A stretch of 64,000 bases of DNA from positions 186,001 through 250,000 of the forward strand of contig NZ_NSKC01000005.1 of NCBI RefSeq assembly GCF_002286985.1. Direction: 5' to 3'. Shown piece by piece: positions 17,072-25,572 of the stretch. The position numbers were made by a program, and so were the translations under genes. This stretch comes from Halorubrum salipaludis (GTDB lineage Archaea; Halobacteriota; Halobacteria; Halobacteriales; Haloferacaceae). Every line of letters begins with the position of its first letter. The stretch's first letter is position 1. Under the pieces are notes generated by a model. The model saw nothing but the letters and a program-made list of their open reading frames with translations, did not search any database and was not told the DNA's origin.

Positions 17072-18751
17072 TCAGTCGTCCTGTTCCGTTCCGGCGACCA
17101 CCACGCGCTCGCCGTCGTCCGTCTGCGGCTCCGAGACCGACACCGGATCGATCCCGCGGCGGGCGGCGTCGAACTCGGAGAGGGCGTAGACGAGCCCGGC
17201 GAGCAGGGCGGCGCCGAGCGGGAGCAGGGCGAGCGGCGTCACCCGGGTGAACCCCCAGAGGACCAACAGGAGGACGACCACGGCGGCGACGGTGACCGCG
17301 TAGTAGATCTGGGTGCGGACGTGGTCGATCAGGTCGGCCCCCGTGAACGTCGCCGAGAGGACGGTGGTGTCGGAGATCGGCGAGCTGTGGTCGCCGAAGA
17401 TGGCGCCGGAGAAGATGACGCCGACCATCGCCGCCACGAGGGTGTGCCCCGCCGCGCCGCCGCCGCTGATCTCCCACGCGATCGGGATCGCGATGGGGGT
17501 GACGATCCCCATCGTGCCCCACGAGGTGCCGGTCGAGAAGGCGATGACGCCGGCGACGACGAACACGAGCGCGGGCAGCAGGGCCCCCGAGACGGAGCCC
17601 ACGGCCGCGGTCGCGACGTAGTCGCCCGTGCCGAGCGCGTCGATCGCCTCGCCGATCCCCCACGCGAGCACGAGGATGGAGGCCGCGGTGAGCATGATGC
17701 CGAACCCGTCGATCGTGTACTCGCTCGCGTCGCCGACCCCGAAGATCCCGTACGCCTTCCCGAGGACGAAGCCGCTGGCGACCATCGCGAACGACCCGAT
17801 CATCAGCGCCACCTCGTAGGAGGCGTTGAGCGCGGCGTCCCACAGCCGCCCGCCGGCCGCCCCGAACTCCCCGGCGAGGAGGTCGCCGCCGAACCCGACG
17901 GGCGAGAACTCGCCGGACCACAGCGCGGTCGCGACCGTCACCGCAATCAGGACCGCCACGGGGACGAAGAAGTTGACGAGCCGGGGGGTCGACGCCGGCG
18001 GCTCGCCGAGTTCGCCGGCCACGTCCTGCATGGGGACCGCCTCGTCCCGAGTCACCTTTCCGGAGGTCCACGACCGGTTCTCGGCGGTCAGCATCTCGCC
18101 GTAGTCGCGGCCGGATCCCACGATCAGAAGCACCATCACGATCGCGAGGATCGCGTACATGTTGAACGGGATGGAGGAGACGAACACCTCGAAGGTTCCG
18201 GGGCGGTTCGCCTCGGCGACGCCGGCGGCCTCGTACCCGTCCGAGATGAGCGACAGCTGGAACGCGACCCACGAGGAGATCCCCAGCGTCGCCACGGGCG
18301 CGGCGGTGGAGTCGACGATGTACGAGAGCTTCTCGCGGGAGATCCGGAGGCGGTCGGAGACGTCCTTCATCGCCGAGCCGGCGATCGCGGTGTTGGCGTA
18401 GTCGTCGAAGAAGAGGACGATCCCGAGCCCCCACGCGACGAGCCCGGCCTGCCGCTGGGAGTCGAGCCGTTCGAGCGCCCAGTCGCGGACCGCGGCGGTG
18501 CCGCCGAGGTTCCACACCATGGCGACGCCGGACCCGAGCAGCAGGGTGAACACGAGGATCGTCGCCTGAAACTCGTTCGAGACCGCCGCGACGATCCACT
18601 CGAACGTCTGGACGATCCCCAGCCCGCCCGTGACGATCACCGCCCCGGACCAGATCCCGAGGAACAGCGACAGCACGGCCTTTCGGGTGATCACTGCTAA
18701 CACGATCGCGAGCACCGGCGGCGCGACGGACAGCGCTCCGAAATCGGTCAT
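17072..18751 (-). CDS. nhaC: NhaC-family Na+/H+ antiporter
   Basis: A 559-residue polytopic membrane protein with about 11-12 helices that exchanges Na+ for H+ (or an organic substrate) across the cytoplasmic membrane. Family features include the N-terminal PPVLAIVLAVITRKAVLSL, the LFFDDYANTAIAG segment with paired aspartates, STAAPVATLGISSWVAF, SWGTMGIVTPIAIP and FGDHSSPISDTTVL near the C-terminal half. The cytosolic tail is acidic. The start is the ATG before TDFGALSVAPP, 24 bases downstream of a clear TATA box. It is divergent from asd, sharing an intergenic promoter region of 145 bases. Confidence 0.93.
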   Translation of the reverse strand: MTDFGALSVAPPVLAIVLAVITRKAVLSLFLGIWSGAVIVTGGLGIVQTFEWIVAAVSNEFQATILVFTLLLGSGVAMVWNLGGTAAVRDWALERLDSQRQAGLVAWGLGIVLFFDDYANTAIAGSAMKDVSDRLRISREKLSYIVDSTAAPVATLGISSWVAFQLSLISDGYEAAGVAEANRPGTFEVFVSSIPFNMYAILAIVMVLLIVGSGRDYGEMLTAENRSWTSGKVTRDEAVPMQDVAGELGEPPASTPRLVNFFVPVAVLIAVTVATALWSGEFSPVGFGGDLLAGEFGAAGGRLWDAALNASYEVALMIGSFAMVASGFVLGKAYGIFGVGDASEYTIDGFGIMLTAASILVLAWGIGEAIDALGTGDYVATAAVGSVSGALLPALVFVVAGVIAFSTGTSWGTMGIVTPIAIPIAWEISGGGAAGHTLVAAMVGVIFSGAIFGDHSSPISDTTVLSATFTGADLIDHVRTQIYYAVTVAAVVVLLLVLWGFTRVTPLALLPLGAALLAGLVYALSEFDAARRGIDPVSVSEPQTDDGERVVVAGTEQDD

Positions 18752-18774
18752 TGTCACGTACTGCCACGGGGGAG

Positions 18775-18783
18775 TATATAAAT
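18775..18783 (-). promoter_or_regulatory. TATA box of nhaC
   Basis: On the minus strand this reads ATTTATATA, 24-32 bases before the nhaC ATG. It implies a leaderless or nearly leaderless transcript. Confidence 0.65.
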
Positions 18784-18896
18784 GTCGCGTGCCGCGACGC
18801 CGGTCCGGGACGCGAGGTCGTCCGACCGCCGGCGGTGGCCGGCGGAATCGGCACGTATCCGAACGCACTTACGTCCCTGTCACGGACCCACGCGCA

Positions 18897-19943
18897 ATGT
18901 CTGTACGAGTCGGCATCCTCGGCGCCACCGGCGCCGTGGGCCAGCGGTTCATCCAGCTCCTCGACGACCACCCGACGTTCGACCTCGCCGCGGTCACCGC
19001 CAGCGCGGACAGCGCCGGCGAGACCTACCGCGAGGCCGCCAAGTGGCGCGTGAACACCCCGATCCCGGACGACGTCGCCGAGATGGAGGTCGCCGAGACG
19101 ACCCCAGCGGGAATCGCGGACGACGACGTGGACCTGCTCTTCTCGTCGCTCCCCTCGGGCGTCGCGGCCGAGGTCGAGCCGGCGTTCTTAGAGGAGGGGT
19201 ACGTCGTCTCCTCGAACTCCTCGAACGACCGCATGGCGACGGACGTTCCCCTCACCATCCCCGAGATCAACCCCGGGCACCTCGACCTGATCGAGGTCCA
19301 GCGCGACGAGCGCGGCTGGGACGGCGCCCTCGTGAAGAACCCGAACTGCTCGACGATCACGATGGTCCCGACGCTCGCCGCGATCGACGAATTCGGCCTA
19401 GAGAGCGTCCGTGTCTCCACCCTGCAGGCCGTCTCCGGCGCCGGCTACTCCGGCGTCACCTCAATGGAGATCATCGACAACGCGATCCCGCACATCGGCG
19501 GCGAGGAGGAGAAGATGGAGACGGAGTCGCGCAAGCTCCTCGGCGAGTTCGACGGCGCGGAGGTCCACCTCCACGGCGCCGACGTGGCCGCCTCCTGTAA
19601 CCGGATCCCCACGCTCGACGGCCACTTGGAGAACGTCTTCGCCGAGTTCGCCGAGGACCCCTCGCCAGCGGACCTCCGCGAGGCGATGCGCTCGTTCGAG
19701 GGCGCCGGCGACCTCCCCAGCTCGCCCGACCAGCTCATCAAGGTGTTCGGCGACGACGAGCCCGAGCGCCCGCAGCCCCGCCTCGACCGCACGTACGCGG
19801 ACGGGATGGGCATCGTCGCCGGCGGCGTGCAGGCGACGGACGCCGGCGCGAAGTACAACTGCCTCGCGCACAACACGATCCGCGGCGCCGCGGGCGCCTC
19901 GCTGCTCAACGGCGAGCTGCTCGTCGAGGAAGGGTACGTCTAA
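18897..19943 (+). CDS. asd: Aspartate-semialdehyde dehydrogenase
   Basis: A 348-residue enzyme that reduces aspartyl phosphate to aspartate semialdehyde with NADPH, the branch point to lysine, threonine and methionine. The dinucleotide motif [10 protein letters not shown] is at 9-18, and the catalytic cysteine is C151 in KNPNCSTIT. The dimer/substrate region [18 protein letters not shown] follows. The sequence type is the archaeal/fungal class of ASADH. The ATG before [11 protein letters not shown] is preferred because upstream in-frame codons run into the divergent promoter. Confidence 0.96.
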   Translation: MSVRVGILGATGAVGQRFIQLLDDHPTFDLAAVTASADSAGETYREAAKWRVNTPIPDDVAEMEVAETTPAGIADDDVDLLFSSLPSGVAAEVEPAFLEEGYVVSSNSSNDRMATDVPLTIPEINPGHLDLIEVQRDERGWDGALVKNPNCSTITMVPTLAAIDEFGLESVRVSTLQAVSGAGYSGVTSMEIIDNAIPHIGGEEEKMETESRKLLGEFDGAEVHLHGADVAASCNRIPTLDGHLENVFAEFAEDPSPADLREAMRSFEGAGDLPSSPDQLIKVFGDDEPERPQPRLDRTYADGMGIVAGGVQATDAGAKYNCLAHNTIRGAAGASLLNGELLVEEGYV

Positions 19944-19979
19944 CGGGGCGACTACGGCGACCCCGCCGTTTTCCCGCAG

Positions 19980-19987
19980 TTTAAATA
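19980..19987 (+). promoter_or_regulatory. TATA box of the methyltransferase gene
   Basis: TTTAAATA ends 24 bases before the ATG, directly in the gap after asd. It shows that the methyltransferase has its own promoter. Confidence 0.65.
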
Positions 19988-20011
19988 GCGGTGCTCCGGT
20001 ACCCGGTTTGC

Positions 20012-20638
20012 ATGGTCGATAAGGACGCCGTCCGTCGCGGGTACGACGCTCTCGCCGAGGCGTACGCCGCGGATCGGACCGAAGACGGCCGCGGACGCGA
20101 GGTCCTCTCCCGGTTCGTCCGCGAACTGCCCGAGTCGGCGCGCGTCTTGGACGCCGGCTGCGGACAGGGGTCGCCGGTCCTCCGGGACCTGGCCGCGACG
20201 GCGACCGCGGTCGGGACGGACATCTCGCGCACGCAGCTGCGGCTGGCCGCCGAGAACGCCCCCGCGGCGGCGCTCGCGCAGGGGGACATCGCCGCGCTCC
20301 CGTTCCGCGACGGCGCGTTCGACGCGGTGACGGCCTACCACTCGCTGATCCACGTCCCGCGCGAGCAACACCGAGAAGTCGTCGACGAGTTCGCCCGCGT
20401 CCTCGACGAGGGCGGTCGCTTGCTCTGTTCGGAGGGGCCCGAGGAGTGGACCGGGACGAACCCGGACTGGCTCGACACCGGCGTCGAGATGCAGTGGCAC
20501 ATCGCGGGGGCGGAGGCGACGCGGGAGCACCTCCGGAACGCGGGGTTCGCCGTCGAACGGGAGTGGGGAGTCGGCGACTCGCTGGAGGACGGCGACGACG
20601 CGGACTGGACGTTCTTCGCGGCGCGGCTGGCGGAATGA
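20012..20638 (+). CDS. Class I SAM-dependent methyltransferase
   Basis: A 208-residue Methyltransf_11/25-type enzyme. SAM-binding motif I is VLDAGCGQGSP (45-55), then GTDISRTQL and AQGDIAALPFRDGAFDAV, and motif IV-like AYHSLIHVPRE. There is no clue to the methyl acceptor. The TATA box 25 bases upstream supports this ATG over the upstream GTG. It converges with the fatty-acid fusion gene, separated by a 21-base gap that contains a hairpin. Confidence 0.88.
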   Translation: MVDKDAVRRGYDALAEAYAADRTEDGRGREVLSRFVRELPESARVLDAGCGQGSPVLRDLAATATAVGTDISRTQLRLAAENAPAAALAQGDIAALPFRDGAFDAVTAYHSLIHVPREQHREVVDEFARVLDEGGRLLCSEGPEEWTGTNPDWLDTGVEMQWHIAGAEATREHLRNAGFAVEREWGVGDSLEDGDDADWTFFAARLAE

Positions 20639-20643
20639 GCCGC

Positions 20644-20662
20644 TAGGGGCCGCCGGCCCCTA
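20644..20662. terminator. Symmetrical hairpin between convergent genes
   Basis: TAGGGGCC and GGCCCCTA pair over 8 bp around the loop GCC. It lies exactly between the methyltransferase stop and the stop of the hydroxyacyl-CoA dehydrogenase fusion, and overlaps the latter's stop codon. It could act as a bidirectional 3'-end signal; archaeal termination usually also needs a T run, which is not seen here. Confidence 0.35.
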
Positions 20663-22648
20663 CTTCCCCTCGAACTCGGGCTCGCCGTCGCCCATGAACG
20701 CCGTGACGCCCTCCATGAGGTCGTCGGTGTTCATCACGTGGCCGAAGCCCATCGCCTCCACTTCGAGGCCGGCCTCGCCGTCCGTGCGGCCGGCGTGCAT
20801 CGCGCGCTTCGTGTACTTCTGGGCGATCGGCGGGCCGGCGGCGAGCTGCTCGGCCAGCTCCCACGCGCGCTCGTCGAGCTCGTCGCCCGGGACCACGTCG
20901 TTGAGGAACCCGTACCCCTCTAGCGTCTCGGCGTCGTAGCGCTCGGCGGTGAAGATAATCTCCTTGGCGCGCCCCTCGCCGACGATCCGGGCGAGCCGCT
21001 GGGTGCCGCCCCACCCCGGGAGGAGGCCGAGGTTGTGCTCCGGCTGGCCCAGCTCCGAGCGCTCGGAGGCGACGCGCATGTCGGCCGCGGTCGCGAGCTC
21101 CATCCCGCCGCCGAGGCAGTAGCCGTCGATGGCGGCGACCACGGGCTTGTCCGACTCTTCGAGCTTCCCGAACGTCTGCTGTCCCTGCCGCGAGAGCTCG
21201 ACCGCGTTGATCGGGTCCGCGCCGCCGGCGGCCATGCTCTGTACGTCGGCGCCCGCGGAGAACGCGCGGTCGCCCGCGCCGGACAGCAGGATCGCCCGCA
21301 CCTCGTCGTCCGCGTCGAGGCGGTCGATCGCGTCCGCGAGCTCGTCGAGCAGCTCCCCGCTGATCGTGTTCATCCGGTGCGGGCGGTCGATCTCGACGTG
21401 GCCGACCCGGCCCTCGACGGCGACGTTGAGGGTGTCGTAGCCGGCGAGCGCGTCGTCGCCCTCGCCGTCGGCGTCCCCGCCGCTTTCGCCGTGGAACCCG
21501 CCCGCCTCGGCGGCCTCGCGGAGGTGGTCAGTCGCCTCGTAGCGCGCCTCGCCGGTCTCCTCGTGGAGGTCGTCGAGCACGTCCACGAGGCCGGCGAGCC
21601 CCTCGGCGTCGGCGAGCTTCGCGGGGCCGTCCGGGAAGCCGGCGCCGAGCATCACCGCGCGGTCGATCGCGGGCGGGTCGGCCACGTCGTTCCCGACGAG
21701 GCCGGCGACCTCGTTGGCCATCACGGCGAGCAGGCGCCTCCGCACGTCGGCGTCGATCGCGTCCGAGGGGATCTGCGCGCCGCCGTCCTCGTAGTCGTAG
21801 AAGCCGGAGCCGGTCTTCTTCCCCAGCTCCTCGGCCTCGACCTTCTCGACGAGCAGCGGGCAGGGTCGGTAGGCGTCACCGAGCACCTCGTGCATGTACT
21901 CCAAGACGTGATACCCCACGTCGATGCCGACCTGGTCCGCGAGCTCGAACGAGCCCATCGGCAGGCCCATGTCGAACTTCGTCGTGGAGTCGACCGCCTC
22001 CATCGTCGCGTCGCCGGACTCGACGATCCACGCCGCCTCGTTCATCAGGGGGACCAGAATCCGGTTGACGATGAAGCCGGGGCTGTCCTTCCGGACGCGG
22101 ACGGGGGTCTTCTCCATCGACTCCGCGAGCCCCTCGATCAGTTCGAGGGTCTCCTCGGAAGTGTGTTTCCCGGAGATGACCTCGACGAGGTCCATCCGCA
22201 CCGGCGGGTTGAAGAAGTGCATCCCGCAGAAGCGCTCGGGGCGGTCGGTGACCTCGGAGAGCTCGGTGATAGAGAGGCTGGAGGTGTTGGTGACGAAGAC
22301 GGCCTCGTCGGGGGCGTACTCGACGACCTCGTCGTACACGTCCTTCTTGATCGCCATCTTCTCCGGGACGACCTCGATCACCACGTCGGCGTCGGCCAGG
22401 GAGTCCCCGAGGTCGACGAAGGTCTCCACGCGGTCGAGCGCGGCCTCCGCCTCCTCGTCGCCGATCCGGTCCTTCTCGGCGAGCTTGCCGAGCGACCACT
22501 CGATCTGGTCGTAGCCGTCCTGAACGAACTCCTCTTCGATGTCCCGGAGGGCAACGTCGTAGCCGGCGAGCGCGGCCACCTCCGCGATGCCGTGTCCCAT
22601 GTTTCCGGCGCCGAGAACCGTTACGCGCTGGACGTCTTCGAGCTGCAT
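20660..22648 (-). CDS. 3-hydroxyacyl-CoA dehydrogenase / enoyl-CoA hydratase fusion
   Basis: A 662-residue bifunctional beta-oxidation enzyme. Residues 8-380 are 3-hydroxyacyl-CoA dehydrogenase: NAD motif GAGNMGHG (13-20), NTSSLS (121-126) and catalytic H144 in GMHFFNPPV, then the dimerisation domains. After an acidic Gly/Asp linker (384-400), residues 403-662 are a crotonase-fold enoyl-CoA hydratase with FSAGADVQSM, GGGMELATAADMR and GQPEHNLGLLPGWGGTQRL, keeping both expected glutamates. The domain order (dehydrogenase first) is reversed relative to bacterial FadB/FadJ, as in other archaeal fusions. The start is the ATG before QLEDVQRVTVLGAG. Confidence 0.94.
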   Translation of the reverse strand: MQLEDVQRVTVLGAGNMGHGIAEVAALAGYDVALRDIEEEFVQDGYDQIEWSLGKLAEKDRIGDEEAEAALDRVETFVDLGDSLADADVVIEVVPEKMAIKKDVYDEVVEYAPDEAVFVTNTSSLSITELSEVTDRPERFCGMHFFNPPVRMDLVEVISGKHTSEETLELIEGLAESMEKTPVRVRKDSPGFIVNRILVPLMNEAAWIVESGDATMEAVDSTTKFDMGLPMGSFELADQVGIDVGYHVLEYMHEVLGDAYRPCPLLVEKVEAEELGKKTGSGFYDYEDGGAQIPSDAIDADVRRRLLAVMANEVAGLVGNDVADPPAIDRAVMLGAGFPDGPAKLADAEGLAGLVDVLDDLHEETGEARYEATDHLREAAEAGGFHGESGGDADGEGDDALAGYDTLNVAVEGRVGHVEIDRPHRMNTISGELLDELADAIDRLDADDEVRAILLSGAGDRAFSAGADVQSMAAGGADPINAVELSRQGQQTFGKLEESDKPVVAAIDGYCLGGGMELATAADMRVASERSELGQPEHNLGLLPGWGGTQRLARIVGEGRAKEIIFTAERYDAETLEGYGFLNDVVPGDELDERAWELAEQLAAGPPIAQKYTKRAMHAGRTDGEAGLEVEAMGFGHVMNTDDLMEGVTAFMGDGEPEFEGK

Positions 22649-22775
22649 ACCGGAACGGTCGGAACCGTCATGGTTGAACGTTTCCATCTTCCAAACGAAA
22701 AACGCACTGTAAGTTTATCGCTCCTCGGGATCGCGAGAGAAACGCACTCCCGTCTCCGGCCCCAACCGCCCCCCG

Positions 22776-23372
22776 ATGAACGAGCGAGTCGCGGTGACCC
22801 TGCGCGAGGACCCGACGATGGCGCGGCTGATCGACCGGCACGGCCCGCTGAGGGTCGAGCCCGCCGGCGACGAGTTCGCGCGCCTCTGTACCTCGATCGT
22901 GAACCAGCAGCTCTCGACCGCGTCCGCGGCGGCCATCCACGAGCGGTTCCTCGACGCCCTCGGCGGCGACCCGACGCCCGACCGCGTCCTCGCGGCCGAC
23001 GAGGACCGGCTCCGCGAGACCGGGCTCAGCGGCACGAAGGTCGAGTACCTGCGCGAGGTCGCCGGGGCCTTCAGCGACGGCGACCGCGACCTCACGCGCG
23101 AGGGGCTCGCCGACGCGAGCGACGAGGAGGTCGTCGCCGCGCTCACCGAGATCCGGGGCGTCGGGGAGTGGACCGCCCGGATGTACCTGATCTTCGCGCT
23201 GGGCCGCGAGGACGTGCTCCCGCTCGGCGACCTCGCGGTGCGGAAGGGGATAGAGCAGGTGTACAACGACGGCGAGGAGCTGACCCGCGCGGAGATGCGC
23301 GAGATCGGCGACGCGTGGCGGCCCTACCGGAGCTACGGGACGCGGTACGTCTGGGCGGAGTACGAGTCGTAG
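22776..23372 (+). CDS. HhH-GPD DNA glycosylase (AlkA-like, 3-methyladenine type)
   Basis: A 198-residue base-excision-repair glycosylase. The helix-hairpin-helix is LTEIRGVGEWTARMY (123-137) and the catalytic aspartate is D152 in LPLGDLAVRKG. The N-terminal SIVNQQLSTASAAAI is the usual intercalation helix of AlkA/Mag1-like enzymes. There is no iron-sulfur cysteine cluster, which separates it from EndoIII/MutY. It should remove alkylated purines. It is divergent from the fatty-acid fusion, and a TTTATC motif at 22714-22719 may serve as promoter. Confidence 0.92.
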   Translation: MNERVAVTLREDPTMARLIDRHGPLRVEPAGDEFARLCTSIVNQQLSTASAAAIHERFLDALGGDPTPDRVLAADEDRLRETGLSGTKVEYLREVAGAFSDGDRDLTREGLADASDEEVVAALTEIRGVGEWTARMYLIFALGREDVLPLGDLAVRKGIEQVYNDGEELTRAEMREIGDAWRPYRSYGTRYVWAEYES

Positions 23373-23388
23373 CCGCCCTCGGCCGGCG

Positions 23389-23745
23389 TCACTCCTCGCC
23401 CGACGCCGCGTACGTCTCTAGTTCGGTAAGCCGCTCGTCGCTGATCGAGAACACGTCCACGAACGCGAACACCTCGTCGCCCTCGGCGTCGAGCAGCCGC
23501 CCGCGGACGGCGACGCCGGGTCCTTTTGGGAACACCGCGTCGACGGCGTGGGTCGTGTCGGTCATCGGGCGCTCGTCGCGCATGAACGCGACGAAGCGGT
23601 CGCGCCCCTCGAAGGTGCGGTCGGGGCGTCGCTGGACGAAGCCGGGGTCGAGCAGGGCCGCGAGGCGGTCGTACTCGCCGGCGTCGAGCGCGTCGTAGTA
23701 CGCCCGGACGAGCCGAGCCGGATCGTCCGTTTCGGACACCGTCAC
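23389..23745 (-). CDS. NTF2-like/SnoaL-fold protein
   Basis: A 118-residue single-domain protein of the nuclear transport factor 2 superfamily: LVRAYYDALDAGEYDRLAAL, then the RTFEGRDRFVAFMRDERP segment and a C-terminal beta-sheet. Such proteins bind small ligands or act as isomerases; the ligand is unknown. It begins with GTG at 23745, which overlaps the TGA of the PhoU-RCK gene (GTGA). Translation is therefore coupled, suggesting a functional link with that gene. Confidence 0.8.
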   Translation of the reverse strand: MTVSETDDPARLVRAYYDALDAGEYDRLAALLDPGFVQRRPDRTFEGRDRFVAFMRDERPMTDTTHAVDAVFPKGPGVAVRGRLLDAEGDEVFAFVDVFSISDERLTELETYAASGEE

Positions 23746-24947
23746 GCCGCGAGCGCCTCGAACTCCGCGGCCGAGGTGCGAGTCCCCTTCGAGATGACGG
23801 CGTCCCCGGCGCGGAGGGTGGTGTCGATGTCGTGGCCGACGAGCCACCCCTCGTCGGGGCGCCGGATCGCGATGACGCTCGTCGAGATGTCGGTCGCGGG
23901 GATCCCCGCTTCGACCAGCGTCCCGTCGAGGTCGCTCCCCTCGCCGACCACGGTCCGGGTGATGATCTCGTCGGACTCCTGGACCGCCATCTCCACGACC
24001 GGGTGGACGCCGATGTCGCGCATGACCCCCTCGGTGATCTCTAAGGCGGCGTCGGAGATCTCCTCGGTGGCGACGCCGAGGTGGATCAGCCCGCGCAGCG
24101 AGACGGGGTCGTCGGCCTCGCGGGCGGCCCGGAGCGTCCACGCCTCGAACCGCGACTGGAGCGCGTCGACCTCGATCTCCAGGTTCGACACCTCCTCGGC
24201 GAGCGCCTCGTTGTCGAAGAGGACGGAGCCGTACGCCAGGTCGACCGCCAGCTCCGAGAGGTTCTTCATCAGCACGATGGAGTCGACCGCGCGCTCCAAG
24301 TCGTCGATGGCCGGCTCCGGGGGGTCGCTCGGTTCGAACGGGTCGCCGGTCAGCGTCGGGTGGACGTCGGCGACGCCCGTCTCGGGCCCGCGGAGGAGCG
24401 TCACGTCGCCGGCCTCGATCCGGGTCTTCGGCCCGGGATTGAACACCCAGTCGTCGTCGCGCCGGATCGCGATGACGCGCACGCCCGTCTTTGACTCCAG
24501 GTCGATGTCCTTCAGCGTCCGCCCCGCGTACGCCGAGTCGGGCGAGACGGTGGCGCGGACGAGGGTCTCGACGCCCTCGGTGAGCGCGCCCCGCATCGCG
24601 TCGGGGAGGCCGATCTCCTCGGTGACGATCTTGGCGATGTCGCCGGCGGCGTCGGAGATCTTGTCGGCCGCGCCGACCACGCCGAGCACCGGCGCGAGCG
24701 TCTCGGCCTCGTCGGGGCTCCGCGCCGCGAGCATGAGGCTCATCCGCGCGCGCATCTGGAGCACGTCCATCCGGTGTTCGAGTTCGACGACCTCGTGGGC
24801 GATCGTCGGGCTCCCGTGGAGGACCGCGGAGTACGACAGGTCGATCAACAGCTCGGCGGTGTCTTTCATCTCCACGAGCAGGTCCTTCACGCTCGCCGGC
24901 TCGTACCGGACCGACAGCGGCCCGTCCCGCCCGTCGAATCGTCCCAT
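23742..24947 (-). CDS. Tandem PhoU-RCK_C protein (potassium-channel-associated regulator)
   Basis: A 401-residue cytosolic protein built as a duplication: PhoU-like helical bundle (about 20-115), TrkA-C/RCK_C domain (about 120-195), a second PhoU-like bundle (about 215-315) and a second RCK_C (about 320-395). The RCK_C halves match each other (GVRVIAIRRDDDWVFNPGP and TSVIAIRRPDEGWLVGHDI). No membrane helix or Rossmann RCK_N domain is present, so it is not a channel itself. Such proteins probably sense a nucleotide or ion and regulate K+ or anion transporters encoded elsewhere. It overlaps the NTF2-like gene by 4 bases. Confidence 0.85.
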   Translation of the reverse strand: MGRFDGRDGPLSVRYEPASVKDLLVEMKDTAELLIDLSYSAVLHGSPTIAHEVVELEHRMDVLQMRARMSLMLAARSPDEAETLAPVLGVVGAADKISDAAGDIAKIVTEEIGLPDAMRGALTEGVETLVRATVSPDSAYAGRTLKDIDLESKTGVRVIAIRRDDDWVFNPGPKTRIEAGDVTLLRGPETGVADVHPTLTGDPFEPSDPPEPAIDDLERAVDSIVLMKNLSELAVDLAYGSVLFDNEALAEEVSNLEIEVDALQSRFEAWTLRAAREADDPVSLRGLIHLGVATEEISDAALEITEGVMRDIGVHPVVEMAVQESDEIITRTVVGEGSDLDGTLVEAGIPATDISTSVIAIRRPDEGWLVGHDIDTTLRAGDAVISKGTRTSAAEFEALAA

Positions 24948-25016
24948 GCCTCTCCCTCTCCGGCTCCGAGTAAAAGGCTTGTCACGGATCGCCGACAGCG
25001 CCTCGAAACCGAGGGC

Positions 25017-25559
25017 TCAGGCGGCGTCGCCGGCGACGTAGGCGACCGAACGCGGCTCCGGATCGCCGCCCTCGGTCGGCTCGGTCGCCGGGACCGGCTC
25101 GGCGAGGTCGACGAGCGCGAGCCACCGCAGGAGCCGGTCGGCGCGCCCGCGCCACGTCGCCTCCCAGTTCGGGTCGCGGGCGCGGTCGTGTCGGGGCACC
25201 GACTCCCGCGTCGCCGCGAACAGGTCGTCGGGCGTGAGCGGGTCCGCGGCGGAGGCCGCTCGCAGGGCGGCGAGCGCCTCGGGAACGAGGAGGACGCCCT
25301 CCTGGAGCCCCTCGCGGACCAGCTCCGGGGTCGGCTCCGCGTCGGTCCTGACGAACCCGCGCGGCGTCTCCCGGGCCAGTCCGAGCGCGCGCAGGAACGC
25401 CAGCCAGTCGTTGGCGGTCTGTCGGTCCGAGAGCCCCCGGCGCTCGCGGAGCCGGGCGCAGCAGTCGTCGGTGCTCCCGGGGACGAGCGGGACCGCCCGC
25501 TGGAACGCGCGGAGGTCGTCGAGCTCGTCGGGAGGCTCGGGGACGGGCTTCAGACGCAT
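25017..25559 (-). CDS. Haloarchaeal hypothetical protein downstream of mch
   Basis: A 180-residue cytosolic protein that I do not recognise. The segment LRERRGLSDRQTANDWLAFLRALGLARETPRGFVRT (in short pieces: helix, turn, helix and wing) could be a winged helix. A tryptophan-rich helix NWEATWRGRADRLLRWLALV follows, and the tail is acidic. It starts 13 bases after the mch stop on the same strand, so it is co-transcribed with mch. Function is unknown. Confidence 0.75.
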   Translation of the reverse strand: MRLKPVPEPPDELDDLRAFQRAVPLVPGSTDDCCARLRERRGLSDRQTANDWLAFLRALGLARETPRGFVRTDAEPTPELVREGLQEGVLLVPEALAALRAASAADPLTPDDLFAATRESVPRHDRARDPNWEATWRGRADRLLRWLALVDLAEPVPATEPTEGGDPEPRSVAYVAGDAA

Positions 25560-25572
25560 TTGCTCGACCGCC

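Noticed and set aside
21035-23698. An 887-residue plus-strand frame
   Set aside because: It is antisense to the hydroxyacyl-CoA dehydrogenase fusion and then crosses the AlkA gene in the wrong frame.
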